Of a stretch of DNA of 42,496 nucleotides, positions 30,052 to 41,129 are shown one piece after another. Under the pieces are notes generated by a model. The model was given only the letters and a program-made list of their open reading frames with translations, made no database searches and had not been told where the DNA came from. Both the position numbers and the translations under genes were made by a program. Location of the stretch: assembly GCF_024639605.1 (NCBI RefSeq), contig NZ_JAHEHZ010000010.1:1-42496 (forward strand). Reading direction: 5' to 3'. Source of the stretch: Roseobacter sp. (GTDB taxonomy: Bacteria > Pseudomonadota > Alphaproteobacteria > Rhodobacterales > Rhodobacteraceae). Within the stretch, counting starts at the first letter, position 1; each line of letters starts with the position of its first letter.

Positions 30052-31932
30052 TTATCCCGCGCGGCGGATGCCCATCATGCGCGCCCGGGCCCGCGGATTG
30101 CTGTCGAAGAGTGCGGCAAGCTGTTCGGTCATCGCTCCGGCGAGCTGATCCACATCCGTGATAGTTACCGCGCGGTCGTAGTAGCGTGTTACGTCATGCC
30201 CGATGCCAATGGCCAGCAGCTCGACGGCTTTGCGTTTTTCGACCATCGCAATCACGTCGCGCAGGTGTTTTTCCAGATAGTTCGCAGGATTCACAGACAG
30301 CGTGCTGTCATCGACCGGCGCACCGTCAGAGATCACCATCAGGATCTTGCGCGCCTCAGCGCGCATCAGCATCCGGCGGTGCGCCCATTCGAGCGCCTCT
30401 CCGTCAATATTTTCCTTCAGCAGGCCCTCTTTCATCATCAGACCCAGATTGGGTCGCGTCCGCCGCCAGGGCGCATCCGCGGATTTATAGATGATGTGGC
30501 GCAGGTCATTGAGCCGCCCGGGCTGCTGCGGCCGGCCGTCGTTGAGCCATGCCTCGCGCGCCTGGCCGCCCTTCCAGGCGCGGGTGGTAAATCCCAGAAT
30601 CTCGACTTTGACGTTGCAGCGCTCCAGCGTGCGGGCGAGGACATCCGCGCAGATCGCCGCGATGGAGATCGGACGCCCGCGCATCGAGCCGGAGTTGTCC
30701 AGCAGCAGCGTCACAACGGTATCGCGGAATTCGGTGTCTTTCTCGACCTTGAAGCTCAGCGGCGTCGTCGGGTTGGCGACCACACGTGCCAGACGGCCCG
30801 CGTCCAGTATGCCCTCTTCGAGATCGAATTCCCAGGACCGGTTCTGTTGCGCCTGCAGACGGCGCTGCAACTTGTTGGCCAGCCGGCTGACAGCGCCTTT
30901 CAGCGGTTCCAGCTGCTGATCAAGATAGGCGCGCAGGCGCTCCAGTTCTACCGGTTCGGCAAGCTCCTCTGCGCCGATTTCCTCATCATGATCAGAGAGA
31001 TAAACCAGATAATTGGGATCCGCGTCCGAGGCAGGCTGCGGGGCAGGCGGCTCCAGCGGGGCCTCTCCTTCCGGCATCTCGGCCTCTTCACCCATTTCCT
31101 GATCGGCCATGTCATCCATGGAGACCTGGGCCTGTGCTGCGTCCTGTTGTTCTTCCTGGGATTGTTCAGGGGAGGCATCGGCGTCCTCTTCATCCTGATC
31201 GTCCTGACCGGTGCTGTCGGGTTCGCTGTCGTCCTCTGAGCTGTCTTCTGCGTCTTCTTCCTGATCCTCGTCAATCTGATCGGGGTCATCGCCAAGCTGA
31301 TCGCCATACCCCAGATCCGAAATCATCTGGCGGGCAAACTTCGCAAAAGCAGACTGATCCGCCAGCGTCTCATCAAGGTTCTCAAGCGTGCCACCCGCCT
31401 GTTCCTCAATGAACCCGCGCCACAGCTCCATCACGTTCTGCGCACCTGAGGGCAGATCGCGCCCGGTGGCCAGATGGCGGATCAGATATCCGGCGGCCAC
31501 AGACAGCGGTACGTCCGCCGCCTGGGTGACCTGGTCATACCCTTTGCGCATAGCTTCGTGGCCGATCTTGGCATCAATGTTGCCGGCAGTGCCGGGCATA
31601 TCCCGGGCCCCCATCGCCTCGCAGCGGGCAGTTTCCATCGCCTCGTAAAGATCCCGCGCCATATCGCCCTGAGGCGCATATTTCGCATGGGTCTGGCCGT
31701 TGTGATAGCGCCGGTTCAGCGCCAGCGCATCTGCCGTTCCGCGTGCCAGCAAGACCTCTTCGCGCGTCATGCGGCGGCTGACCTGCGGCAGGCGCATCGC
31801 GTCCCCGGACATGCCGGCGGGATCGACGGAATACGAAACCGTCAGTTCGGGGTCATGCGCCATGACCTTCGTTGCTTCTCCCAACGCCTTTTTAAAAGCG
31901 TCGGCGGGGTTGTCAGATTGCTTTTTGCTCAT
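30052..31932 (-). CDS. cobT: Aerobic cobaltochelatase subunit CobT
   Basis: VWA domain [18 protein letters not shown], long acidic linker, adjacent to cobS. Confidence 0.94.
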   Translation of the reverse strand: MSKKQSDNPADAFKKALGEATKVMAHDPELTVSYSVDPAGMSGDAMRLPQVSRRMTREEVLLARGTADALALNRRYHNGQTHAKYAPQGDMARDLYEAMETARCEAMGARDMPGTAGNIDAKIGHEAMRKGYDQVTQAADVPLSVAAGYLIRHLATGRDLPSGAQNVMELWRGFIEEQAGGTLENLDETLADQSAFAKFARQMISDLGYGDQLGDDPDQIDEDQEEDAEDSSEDDSEPDSTGQDDQDEEDADASPEQSQEEQQDAAQAQVSMDDMADQEMGEEAEMPEGEAPLEPPAPQPASDADPNYLVYLSDHDEEIGAEELAEPVELERLRAYLDQQLEPLKGAVSRLANKLQRRLQAQQNRSWEFDLEEGILDAGRLARVVANPTTPLSFKVEKDTEFRDTVVTLLLDNSGSMRGRPISIAAICADVLARTLERCNVKVEILGFTTRAWKGGQAREAWLNDGRPQQPGRLNDLRHIIYKSADAPWRRTRPNLGLMMKEGLLKENIDGEALEWAHRRMLMRAEARKILMVISDGAPVDDSTLSVNPANYLEKHLRDVIAMVEKRKAVELLAIGIGHDVTRYYDRAVTITDVDQLAGAMTEQLAALFDSNPRARARMMGIRRAG

Positions 31933-32025
31933 GACGGCGCCCCCGTCCGGTTTTTGCCGCAGACGGATCCACCAGCACCCCGTCCCTCGCGCCTGGCGCG
32001 CGTTTTGATGGCGGCGAGCGTCACG

Positions 32026-33012
32026 TCAGCCGAGGCTCACGCTTGCAGCGCTTTCGGGCAGTTCTTCATTAAAGAGGCGCTGGTAGAACTCCGCCACGGT
32101 CTGGCGTTCAAGCTCATCGCATTTGTTAAGGAAGGAGAGCCGGAAAGCATAGCCGATATTGCGGAAAATCTCGGCATTCTGCGCCCAGGCGATCACTGTC
32201 CGCGGGCTCATCACTGTGGAAAGATCTCCGTTCATGAAGGCCGTACGCGTCAGGTCGGCCACCGTAACCATCTGTTTGACGGTCTTGCGGCCCTTCTCGG
32301 TATTGTAGTGCGGGTTTTTGGACAGAACGATCGCGGTTTCGGCGTCGATGCTGAGATAGTTCAGCGTCGCCACGAGGCTCCAGCGGTCCATCTGACCCTG
32401 GTTGATCTGCTGCGTGCCGTGATAAAGACCGGTCGTATCGCCCAGTCCAACAGTGTTGGCCGTCGCAAAAATGCGGAAATAGGGGTGCGGCTCAATCACC
32501 TGGTTCTGATCGAGAAGCGTGAGTTTGCCGTCCACTTCCAGCACACGCTGGATCACGAACATCACGTCCGCGCGGCCTGCATCGTATTCGTCAAACACGA
32601 TCGCGGTCGGATTGCGCAGCGCCCAGGGCAGGATGCCTTCCTGAAAATCGGTGACCTGTTTGCCGTCTTTCAACCTGATCGCGTCTTTACCGATAAGGTC
32701 AATCCGGCTGATGTGGCTGTCGAGGTTCACACGCACCGCAGGCCAGTTCAGACGTGCGGCGACCTGCTCAATGTGCGTCGATTTGCCCGTGCCGTGATAG
32801 CCCTGGATCATCACCCGGCGGTTATGGGAAAACCCTGCAAGGATCGCCAGCGTGGTGTCGGGGTCAAACTTGTATGTGGAATCCAGATCCGGCACCCGGT
32901 CGCTGGCATCGGAAAAGCCCTTAACAACCATATCGGTGTCGATGCCGAAGACCTCGCGCACGTGTATCTCTTCGGTGGGCTTGGTGTTGATGTCCAGTGC
33001 GCCGTCGGCCAT
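32026..33012 (-). CDS. cobS: Aerobic cobaltochelatase subunit CobS
   Basis: AAA+ ATPase [35 protein letters not shown]; start at [15 protein letters not shown]. Confidence 0.94.
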   Translation of the reverse strand: MADGALDINTKPTEEIHVREVFGIDTDMVVKGFSDASDRVPDLDSTYKFDPDTTLAILAGFSHNRRVMIQGYHGTGKSTHIEQVAARLNWPAVRVNLDSHISRIDLIGKDAIRLKDGKQVTDFQEGILPWALRNPTAIVFDEYDAGRADVMFVIQRVLEVDGKLTLLDQNQVIEPHPYFRIFATANTVGLGDTTGLYHGTQQINQGQMDRWSLVATLNYLSIDAETAIVLSKNPHYNTEKGRKTVKQMVTVADLTRTAFMNGDLSTVMSPRTVIAWAQNAEIFRNIGYAFRLSFLNKCDELERQTVAEFYQRLFNEELPESAASVSLG

Positions 33013-33134
33013 GGGTGTCGTCCTTTGAAAAAACAGGTCTGTCCGGGCACGCGTTGCCCGGGTCATCTGGTGCAACATATTGCGCCGGGGTGCAAGGGAA
33101 AGGGCCCGGGGCAGGACCGCGCTCTCACCCGGTC

Positions 33135-33761
33135 TCAGTCGCGGAAATTCCGGCTGCCTTTGATCTGGTCCCAGGCCCAGACGACTTCCTGCAGCTGTTC
33201 TTCCTGGCTGCGGTCGCCGCCGTTCATGTCAGGGTGCAGCACTTTGATCAGCGCTTTATAGGCTTTGCGGACCTCTGGTTTGGTCCAGGTGTCTTTGGCC
33301 TCGAGGATCTCAATGGCGCGCCGTTCAGTCGGGGGCAGGCGCCGCCCGGCCTGGGCACCGCGTCCGGGGTTCTGCGTTGCATTGGCGCCCAGCACCTGAT
33401 GCGGGTCTTCAATGCCAAGCCGGGCCCACGCCCTGGCTTCGGGGTCGCCCATCGGTTTTGTGTCGCGTTCCCAGACTTTGTCCTTAGACATCTGAGCGTT
33501 CAGCTCGGCCTCAGTGGTGCCATCAAAGAAATTCCACTTCAGATTGTACTCGCGCACATGAGCCTGACAAAACCAGTAATAGTCATCGAGAACATCAGGT
33601 GCCCTTGGCGCGCGGTATTTGCCCGCTTCACCACAGCCTTCTTTGTCGCAGATGCGGGTCGATGTTTCCGACGCACCGGACATGCCCCTCCGTCCGCGTG
33701 GGTTTTTCTTTTTGGAGGAGGACACGGACATGTCGAATCCAAAGGGGTCGGGTTTTGGCAT
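33135..33761 (-). CDS. J-domain (DnaJ-like) protein with Cys/His-containing N-terminal region
   Basis: C-terminal ...[26 protein letters not shown]-domain HPD; N-terminal [15 protein letters not shown]...FCQAH. Confidence 0.88.
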   Translation of the reverse strand: MPKPDPFGFDMSVSSSKKKNPRGRRGMSGASETSTRICDKEGCGEAGKYRAPRAPDVLDDYYWFCQAHVREYNLKWNFFDGTTEAELNAQMSKDKVWERDTKPMGDPEARAWARLGIEDPHQVLGANATQNPGRGAQAGRRLPPTERRAIEILEAKDTWTKPEVRKAYKALIKVLHPDMNGGDRSQEEQLQEVVWAWDQIKGSRNFRD

Positions 33762-33838
33762 TTTATGGCACCTATACGAGTCGAGGCCGCTTAGTTTAGA
33801 CTGCACAGGAAAAGATTGAAGGGGGCGGAGGCAAAAAA

Positions 33839-34096
33839 ATGTCTAAACGACAAGAGATCGAAATAAGGTTACGTGAAGCTTTTCAGCCGACGCGGCTGGA
33901 AGTTGTGGATGACACAGAAAGCCATCGCGGGCACGCTGGTTTCACCGAAGGCGTCGAGAGCCATTTCAATGTGGCTATCCGGGCGCCGGCCTTTCAGGAC
34001 ATGAACCGGCTGGCACGGCACCGGGCTGTTCATACGGCACTCGGGCCTGAACTGATCGGACAAATTCACGCGCTCGCACTTGATGTGGATGTTTAA
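33839..34096 (+). CDS. BolA family protein
   Basis: 85 aa; LEVVDDTESHRGHAGFTEGVESHFNVAIRAPAF..MNRLARHRAVHTAL. Confidence 0.93.
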   Translation: MSKRQEIEIRLREAFQPTRLEVVDDTESHRGHAGFTEGVESHFNVAIRAPAFQDMNRLARHRAVHTALGPELIGQIHALALDVDV

Positions 34097-34105
34097 CGTC
34101 GTGTC

Positions 34106-34609
34106 TTAGTTTTTTGATTTAAAGTGATTTCTGCTGGCCGCAAGACGCATAAGCGCGTTTGAGATGCCGGAGACGTCGCTGTGTTCTTCGACACCGTTGT
34201 CGCGCAGCATCCGGGTGGCACCCTCGCTTTGAGAAGCATCATCATCCGGGCTTGCCGGTTGCGAATAGGGCATCGGGCGGGGCGATACCGCGCGCTTTTG
34301 CGCCGCATCCGCCACCGGTGCGGGCGGGTATGTCACATCAAGTCGTTCGGTAGCCTGCAGGATCAGCGGTGAGCGTTCGGGGATCTGCCGGCGAAAGACC
34401 AGCATATTGCGCCACTGTGTCCCGGCGGATTCCGGCTCGCCGTCTGTAACGGGCAGAGTTTCTGCCCGCTGGTACTCCCAGCCCCGCACGCCCATGTCAT
34501 TCATCAGGGTCTGCAGGGCATTTGCAAAGCGTGCATCCGCCGTGCTGAGACCCCTCGTTTTGAGACCGCGGTCCGGCGCGGGAATGACCCTGTATTCGTA
34601 TTGCGGCAT
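34106..34609 (-). CDS. DUF4177-like hypothetical protein
   Basis: YEYRVIPAPDRG...FANALQTLMNDMGVRGWEYQRAETLP. Confidence 0.7.
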   Translation of the reverse strand: MPQYEYRVIPAPDRGLKTRGLSTADARFANALQTLMNDMGVRGWEYQRAETLPVTDGEPESAGTQWRNMLVFRRQIPERSPLILQATERLDVTYPPAPVADAAQKRAVSPRPMPYSQPASPDDDASQSEGATRMLRDNGVEEHSDVSGISNALMRLAASRNHFKSKN

Positions 34610-34701
34610 GCTCAGCCTCTCAGACACCTGCGTTAACTATATCAACCGGCTGACCTGTGGGAAAGACGCCTTGCCTCCGGTCCGGACCGACCTCCGTCAG
34701 G

Positions 34702-35202
34702 TTACTGCTTACGTTTAATTCCGATGCTGCGTCCGGCGCGTTCAGGCCAGGGCAAATTCTCATGTGCCTTGTGGAGCGCCCGCACGCGCGCGAGGATCTC
34801 GCCGGGCATCGGTGCGACGCGTGGCCCTGACTGATCAATATGCAGGCCCATGGATTCGCCGGTTGCTGCACACCAGCCGTCCGTGTGGTGAATTTCCTGA
34901 TAGATGTGAAAGCGTTTCTCGTCAAAATCCAGCAACTGCAGGGTTACTGTGACCGGATCTCCCTCGTGCAACTCGCGCAGATAGCAGATGTGAAATTCAG
35001 CAGTGTAGGTGGTGAACCCGGTCTTCTGATATTCCGGACCGAACCCGAGCACAGGGTAGATTTCATCCGCTGCCTCGTCAAAGAGCACGGCATAATAGGC
35101 CATATTCATATGACCGTTATAATCGAGCCACTCAGGGCGGACTGTCATGACAGAGGAGCGGAACGGGGCATCGTTCAGAGGATCGGAGATTTTCGGCTGC
35201 AT
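34702..35202 (-). CDS. Acyl-CoA thioesterase (hotdog fold, 4HBT-like)
   Basis: VRPEWLDYNGHMNMAYYAVLFDEAADEI hotdog N-terminal signature. Confidence 0.85.
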   Translation of the reverse strand: MQPKISDPLNDAPFRSSVMTVRPEWLDYNGHMNMAYYAVLFDEAADEIYPVLGFGPEYQKTGFTTYTAEFHICYLRELHEGDPVTVTLQLLDFDEKRFHIYQEIHHTDGWCAATGESMGLHIDQSGPRVAPMPGEILARVRALHKAHENLPWPERAGRSIGIKRKQ

Positions 35203-35662
35203 TCCTGAGACTTAGGGCAGGAAACGGCGCATGGCAAAATGTTTTACCCCGGTGCGTCCCCGGACAGATGATGTTCTTACGGTCTCTTAAGGATGATCCG
35301 CCGTTATCCTGCCACATCCAGAGGCGATTATCCGGCCTGGTGATACGGGAAAATCTGATGAGACCAGCCGACGACATTGTCCTGTCACACGACATCTCCG
35401 CGACACTGCGGCTGACCCCGGTGTTCCGTGAGAGCGATCCGGAAGTCACCCGCGTCAGGTGCTTCCGGGCGTTATTGCGTACACTTGCATGCTAAGTGCG
35501 GTCACGGTGCTGTATTCGGTGCCCGATCTGCCGGGACCTGGGTTTTTATTGCAGCTGATCCTGTCGCTGTGCGACTGAACCGGCAACGTGCAGCGCTGAG
35601 CGCCCACCACAAGGATAAGTGCCGGCCGTAACGCGCGCGCATCCCGTGCGCCCGCACACCTT

Positions 35663-37174
35663 TCAGCCAGAGAGCTTTTGAGCCACCAGCTGGTTGACGA
35701 CTTTCGGGTTGGCTTTGCCGCCCGTGGCTTTCATCACCTGTCCCACGAACCAGCCTGAAAGCTTTGGGTTTTCGCGGGCTTTCGCCACCTGATCGGGGTT
35801 TGCGGCGATGATCTCATCGACTGCGGCCTCAATGGCGCCGGTGTCGGTGACCTGTTTCATGCCTTCGGTATTCACGATCTCGACCGGGTCGCGGCCGGTC
35901 GTGTAGCAGATTTCAAAGACATCCTTTGCAATCTTGCCTGAAATGGCATCCGAAGCGATCAGATCGACAATGCCGCCAAGCTGTCCGGGCGTGACCGGGC
36001 TGTCCGCTATGTCTTTGTCATCTTTTTTCAGGCGGCCGAACAGCTCGTTGATGACCCAGTTTGCGGCCATCTTGCCATCACGGCCCTGCGCCACGGCTTC
36101 AAAATACCCCGCACTGTCCAGATCCGCGGTCAGCACCGATGCGTCATAATCTGCAAGGCCGAAATCATTGATGAAGCGGGATTTCTTTGCGTCCGGCAAC
36201 TCGGGCAGGTCCGCGCTGATCTGATCGACCCAGGCCTGTTCGATCACCAGCGGCAGCAGGTCGGGGTCGGGGAAATAGCGGTAATCATGCGCCTCTTCCT
36301 TGGAGCGCATCGAGCGTGTCTCGTTTTTGTCCGGATCATAGAGACGGGTCTCCTGATTCACCGTGCCGCCCGCTTCGACGATGGCGATCTGACGACGGGC
36401 CTCGACCTCGATCGCGGCCTGAATAAAGCGCATCGAGTTCATGTTCTTGATCTCGCAGCGCGTGCCGAGATGGCTGAAATCCTGGCTGGCCTGATACTTC
36501 TCGTAATCGCCGGGCCGGCAGATGGAGACGTTCACATCCGCGCGCAGGTTGCCGTTCTGCATATTGCCGTCGCAGGTGCCCAGATACCGCAGGATCTGGC
36601 GCAGTTTCACCACATATGCCGCCGCTTCTTCCGGGCCGCGGATGTCGGGGCGCGAGACGATTTCCATCAGCGCCACACCGGTGCGGTTCAGGTCGACGAA
36701 AGACATGTTCGGATCCATGTCGTGGATCGACTTTCCCGCGTCCTGTTCGAGGTGAATGCGTTCGATCCGTACCAGCCGCGCAGTGCCGTCGCCCATCTCG
36801 ACCAGCACTTCGCCTTCGCCGACAATCGGATGGTAAAGCTGCGAGATCTGATATCCCTGCGGCAGGTCCGGATAAAAGTAATTCTTGCGGTCAAAGGCGC
36901 TTTCGAGATTGATTTCCGCCTTCAGGCCCAGCCCGGTGCGCACGGCCTGCTCAACACAGAATTTATTGATCACGGGCAACATGCCGGGCATTGCGGCATC
37001 CACAAATGCCACATTGCTGTTGGGCTCAGCCCCGAATTTTGTGGAAGCGCCGGAAAAGAGCTTGGCTTTCGAGGTGACCTGGGCGTGGACTTCCATGCCG
37101 ATCACCAGTTCCCAGTCATGCTTTGCACCAGCAATTACTTTGGGTTTTGGGGTCTCACTGGTCAGATCAAGCAT
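35663..37174 (-). CDS. gatB: Asp/Glu-tRNA(Asn/Gln) amidotransferase subunit B
   Basis: [53 protein letters not shown]. Confidence 0.97.
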   Translation of the reverse strand: MLDLTSETPKPKVIAGAKHDWELVIGMEVHAQVTSKAKLFSGASTKFGAEPNSNVAFVDAAMPGMLPVINKFCVEQAVRTGLGLKAEINLESAFDRKNYFYPDLPQGYQISQLYHPIVGEGEVLVEMGDGTARLVRIERIHLEQDAGKSIHDMDPNMSFVDLNRTGVALMEIVSRPDIRGPEEAAAYVVKLRQILRYLGTCDGNMQNGNLRADVNVSICRPGDYEKYQASQDFSHLGTRCEIKNMNSMRFIQAAIEVEARRQIAIVEAGGTVNQETRLYDPDKNETRSMRSKEEAHDYRYFPDPDLLPLVIEQAWVDQISADLPELPDAKKSRFINDFGLADYDASVLTADLDSAGYFEAVAQGRDGKMAANWVINELFGRLKKDDKDIADSPVTPGQLGGIVDLIASDAISGKIAKDVFEICYTTGRDPVEIVNTEGMKQVTDTGAIEAAVDEIIAANPDQVAKARENPKLSGWFVGQVMKATGGKANPKVVNQLVAQKLSG

Positions 37175-37278
37175 GCCGCGCCTCATGGAGAAAATGCACT
37201 GGCAGCGGGTTTAGATCACCCTGTGCAGGGTCGCAAGGGCAGGCGCGGATACGGCGGCTAAAATACCGGACCGGTTCG

Positions 37279-37758
37279 TCAGCGCGCTGCGGGCAGGGCA
37301 GCCCAGGAAAGCTTCAGCGTGCCTTCTTCGGCGCAGTTAAGCCGCGCGCGTGAGACCATCCGCGATTCTACCGTCCAGTTGTCGCGGATCCGTACCAGCA
37401 GAACGGCACTGAACGGTTGTCCAAGATCAACGTCAACCGTGTTACCGGGGCCGTGCGGCGGCAGCACGCAGATCCTTATCATGCGCTCAGGGTCGGGGTC
37501 CTCGCCCGAAACGGGCAGATCGTATTCAAGTGCTGCGTGTACTCTGGCGATCGCATCATAGACGAGCAGGTGCTCGCCTGTGGCCTCCCACCAGGCGCGG
37601 GCGCTGTTCAGCATATTCACGTTGAGGGCCGTCAGGGCGGCCATCGGATCAGAAGGTGTCGCAATGGAGGGCGCAGGGGATTTTCCGATTGCGGTACGGT
37701 GCCATTCTATCCAGTCACCGCTGTCCCAGTGGGTGGCATCTGCGGGGATCTGTCCCAT
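37279..37758 (-). CDS. Conserved hypothetical protein
   Basis: 159-aa ORF with balanced composition, flanked by coherently oriented genes. Confidence 0.6.
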   Translation of the reverse strand: MGQIPADATHWDSGDWIEWHRTAIGKSPAPSIATPSDPMAALTALNVNMLNSARAWWEATGEHLLVYDAIARVHAALEYDLPVSGEDPDPERMIRICVLPPHGPGNTVDVDLGQPFSAVLLVRIRDNWTVESRMVSRARLNCAEEGTLKLSWAALPAAR

Positions 37759-37780
37759 AAACTGTTCCTTTCCTGCGGTG

Positions 37781-39079
37781 TCAGACCGGTGCCGTTACCG
37801 GCCCGTCTGCGGTGAATGAAATGCGCTTTCCGGCGCTGATTTCTGTGTCGAAGACAGACCGGATGGTGCGCAGCGCCACGGTCTCTCCGGCACTGGCAAA
37901 CCGGCGGGGCGATCCGATGCTGATGTTGTTGTCAAACCCCTGTGCCGCATGGGCCCAGATCAGCGGGTGCATTTCGGTCATGAAGCCGCGCACGATCCAG
38001 TCACAACAGCCTGCGACGGCTTTGCGGGTGGTGTCGGCACGGGTATGCCCGCTCATCTGGCGGCCGAGGGACACTGCACACCATGCCGCCAGCAGATTGA
38101 CCGTGTGCTGATCGGGCCGGCGGTCGAGAATATCGTGCAGCCCTTCGATAAAGAATTCGAGGTCGAGTTGAGCGCAGGCGTTATTATCATCCGCCAGCGC
38201 ATCCATCATGACCCAGGTATAGCCACCTGCGCCCCAGTCGGGGGTAAGCCGCGCGGCTGTTTTGCGGGCCTCGAGTTCCAGCCTTTCGTGGCTGCCAAAC
38301 CAGCGCGGCGACAGATAGGCGCCAAGGCTGCGCATGGGCGCGGGGTTATCGGGGTGCAGATCAATAAGCGTTTCGTAGTCGCGCACGAGATCATCTGTTG
38401 TGCCTGTGCCCCGACCATGCAGCGCACAAAAGGCGGCTCTGATCAGCGGCGACCGTGAACTGTGCTGCCGGTACGATCTGAGGATCTCGGCGGCACGGTC
38501 GAAATGTGCCTCGAATGCCTCGCGGTTACCTTCCGGTACCTGCGCATCGGTCACAGTGCCGCGCCAGGTCCAGCCGATGTCCATATGCGCCTGTGCCACC
38601 GTTGCTGCGCGAAAGGCGCAGGCCGGATGATCGGCCAGCATATGCTCCAGCGCTTCGATGCCGGAAATAAGAGGGGTGGTCCCGGCGGCGTTCTCGTCGG
38701 ACAGCGCGTGTTCAACGGCCATCACCACATCCGCGCGCGCGCCAAAACACAAAAGTTCGGCCACTGGCATGCCGGCGGGTGTCGTATCACGCGCTGCATC
38801 GGCCCGTGCCATTTCAGCAACCAGATCGTCCCAGCGGTCCTGGCGTGCCAGAAACTGGCCATGCTGTCGGTGGATGTCACGCGCATCTTCTTCGCCGGAG
38901 ACGACCGGGCTGGGGATGTGCAGCACCTCCGCGCTCTGTCTTTGCGCCGGCGCGTCTGATGCTGCGTCCCCGGAACGGACGGCCCCGGGGGTGACCCTGG
39001 CCAGTGGCGGCACAGGATCAGGGGTCCCCCCCTTGCGGGAAGGCCGGCGGTTTCCGGTAAGAATTGACAACAGCGACAT
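37781..39079 (-). CDS. Hypothetical protein (432 aa, possible helical-repeat/TPR-like)
   Basis: Alpha-rich, Ala-rich repeats; longest ORF in region; no recognised domain. Confidence 0.65.
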   Translation of the reverse strand: MSLLSILTGNRRPSRKGGTPDPVPPLARVTPGAVRSGDAASDAPAQRQSAEVLHIPSPVVSGEEDARDIHRQHGQFLARQDRWDDLVAEMARADAARDTTPAGMPVAELLCFGARADVVMAVEHALSDENAAGTTPLISGIEALEHMLADHPACAFRAATVAQAHMDIGWTWRGTVTDAQVPEGNREAFEAHFDRAAEILRSYRQHSSRSPLIRAAFCALHGRGTGTTDDLVRDYETLIDLHPDNPAPMRSLGAYLSPRWFGSHERLELEARKTAARLTPDWGAGGYTWVMMDALADDNNACAQLDLEFFIEGLHDILDRRPDQHTVNLLAAWCAVSLGRQMSGHTRADTTRKAVAGCCDWIVRGFMTEMHPLIWAHAAQGFDNNISIGSPRRFASAGETVALRTIRSVFDTEISAGKRISFTADGPVTAPV

Positions 39080-39303
39080 TTAACCATTCCGGGAGTGACA
39101 GAGGCCTCCAGGATGCGCGGGCAATCGGGCAAAAAGGCGGCGCCGGAAGGGTGACATCGCGTTGATTTCCCGCCGGCAGCGGCCTTTCCGGTGCCTTTTC
39201 CGTGGCATTGTCCGGCCTGACGCAACGCACCGTTTCCTGCCGGTTCGCTGCTGCCTTTCTGCTGCGACTTGCGCAGGCCCCGCGCGCGGCGCAATATCGC
39301 GCG

Positions 39304-39972
39304 ATGATCCGACGTGCTTTTCTCCGATATTCTGCAGCGGCCATCCTGGCGCTAATGACGGCCGGCGCGGACCCGACCGGTGCCACAGGATCCGACGCCC
39401 GCGCACTGCCCCAGATGCGCTGGCATCACGCCGAAAACAGCGCGCTCTGGAATGCTGCTGCTTTGGATGCGCTGCGCACCCACGGGCGCGAACTTGTTGA
39501 GATGGTGCCTGCCGATATCGGGGAATGGTGTCCGCTTTATCCGATTGCGGGTATTGCAGTGCGCGAGGCATTCTGGGTCGGCTTCATGTCGGCACTGGCC
39601 AAGCATGAGAGCACCTGGCGGCCCCGTGCGGTCGGCGGAGAAGGTCGATGGTACGGGCTGCTGCAGATCTCGCCTGCGACAGCGCGCGGATACGGATGCC
39701 GGGCGGGCACCGGCGAAGCACTCAAACGGGGTGGCGAAAACCTGAGCTGTGCCGTGCGGATCATGGCGTCGACCGTGCCGCGTGACGGGGTCATTGACGA
39801 TCGCGATACGCGCTGGCGCGGGGTGGCCGCAGACTGGGGGCCGCTGCGGGTGCCGCGTAAACGTAATGAAATGGCTGCATGGACAAATGCGCAGCCTTTT
39901 TGCCTTGCACCGCTGGTCCCGGCGAAACGGCCTGAACGCACGCCGGTCATTCCTGAGCCTGTCAGCCGATAA
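39304..39972 (+). CDS. Lytic transglycosylase (SLT domain) protein
   Basis: Signal peptide MIRRAFLRYSAAAILALMTAGADP; ALAKHESTWRPRAVGGEGRWYGLLQISPATARGYGC SLT motif. Confidence 0.87.
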   Translation: MIRRAFLRYSAAAILALMTAGADPTGATGSDARALPQMRWHHAENSALWNAAALDALRTHGRELVEMVPADIGEWCPLYPIAGIAVREAFWVGFMSALAKHESTWRPRAVGGEGRWYGLLQISPATARGYGCRAGTGEALKRGGENLSCAVRIMASTVPRDGVIDDRDTRWRGVAADWGPLRVPRKRNEMAAWTNAQPFCLAPLVPAKRPERTPVIPEPVSR

Positions 39973-40399
39973 GCGAAAAGTGGTGGCGCTCTGACGCAAT
40001 CCCGCGGTCAGCAAAGGCCCGTTCCAGCGCCTCATGCGGTGGTGTGCATTCATAGGGCAGGCGGATTTTGCGTCCCTCATACGGGACCAGTGTCGCCCGC
40101 ACCGAGAAATCCAGCCGCGTATCAAGGCGGAGTTTCGAGATCTCGCTCAGCGCCATCTGTGCCTCCCGGCGGCCTGAGAACCAGCGCACGGTACGGTCAT
40201 CCAGATCAAGCCCCGCTTCGGGGTTGCTTATCAGCTCCCAGATCGCGGGAAGGCTGAAAAATCCGATGATCGCCACCAGCCACCAGGCGGCATCCAGAAG
40301 TACAATTGCTGCAAGGAGGGCCAGCCACACAAGTCCGACTGTCAGCAGGGCCGCACGGCTGCGACCCCGCCGCCGGTACTGAAACGCCTCAGCGGCCAC
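39962..40399 (-). CDS. Hypothetical membrane protein
   Basis: Two adjacent TM segments then soluble domain; overlaps downstream end of SDR gene by 11 nt. Confidence 0.7.
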   Translation of the reverse strand: MAAEAFQYRRRGRSRAALLTVGLVWLALLAAIVLLDAAWWLVAIIGFFSLPAIWELISNPEAGLDLDDRTVRWFSGRREAQMALSEISKLRLDTRLDFSVRATLVPYEGRKIRLPYECTPPHEALERAFADRGIASERHHFSLIG

Positions 40400-41129
40400 C
40401 TGTCACATCCAGGGTTGACCCGGTCACATAGCTTGCCTCATCCGATACCAGCCACATGATCGCCTGAGCCACTTCGTCAGCCGAGCCCTTGCGTTTCATC
40501 GGCACCATATGCGCTAGTTTGTCGGCACGGCCGGGCTCGCCGCCTTTGGCATGCAGTTCGGTTTCAATCAGTCCTGGACGGATCGCCATGACGCGGATAT
40601 TATCTGCGGCAACTTCGTCCGATAAGCCTTTGGTAAAGCAATCAATTGCAGCTTTCGATGCGGCATAATCCACGTACTGGTTTCCAGATCCAAGACGCGC
40701 CGCAGCTGAAGAGATATTTACGATCACACCCCCTTTGCCCTGTGCCTGCATCCGTAAAACGGCCTCTTTGGCCACCAGCATCGCGCCAATTACATTGATG
40801 TCGAACATCCTTTTCAGGCGCGCATGATCCATTTCGGTGAGCCTGGCCGTCTGATCAACGACACCTGCATTATTAATCAGCGCATCAATCCGCCCGAAGT
40901 GGTCGTCAATCTGTGCATACATCGCCGTGATATCCGCGGGGTCGGCCACATCGCCCTGGCACAGGATGACATCGGCGCCCTGCGCTTTGCAGTCGTTGGC
41001 AACCTTCTCTGCCTCAGCTGCACTGGAGCGATAGCTGAGTGCGAGGTCATAGCCGCGCGCAGCGGCGATGCGGGCGCAGGACGCGCCAATGCCGCTGGAG
41101 CCGCCGGTGATCAGAAGGACTGGTTTCAT
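40389..41129 (-). CDS. SDR family NAD(P)-dependent oxidoreductase
   Basis: LITGGSSGIGASCARIAAARG, NNAGVV, YVDYAASKAAID catalytic YxxxK. Confidence 0.93.
   Translation of the reverse strand: MKPVLLITGGSSGIGASCARIAAARGYDLALSYRSSAAEAEKVANDCKAQGADVILCQGDVADPADITAMYAQIDDHFGRIDALINNAGVVDQTARLTEMDHARLKRMFDINVIGAMLVAKEAVLRMQAQGKGGVIVNISSAAARLGSGNQYVDYAASKAAIDCFTKGLSDEVAADNIRVMAIRPGLIETELHAKGGEPGRADKLAHMVPMKRKGSADEVAQAIMWLVSDEASYVTGSTLDVTGGR

Noticed and set aside
29998-33261. Long plus-strand ORFs (413 and 595 aa) opposite cobT/cobS
   Set aside because: Antisense to strongly supported cobT and cobS; composition artefact
39081-39088. TTAACCAT half-site beside the start of the 37781-39079 gene
   Set aside because: Single half-site only; insufficient alone
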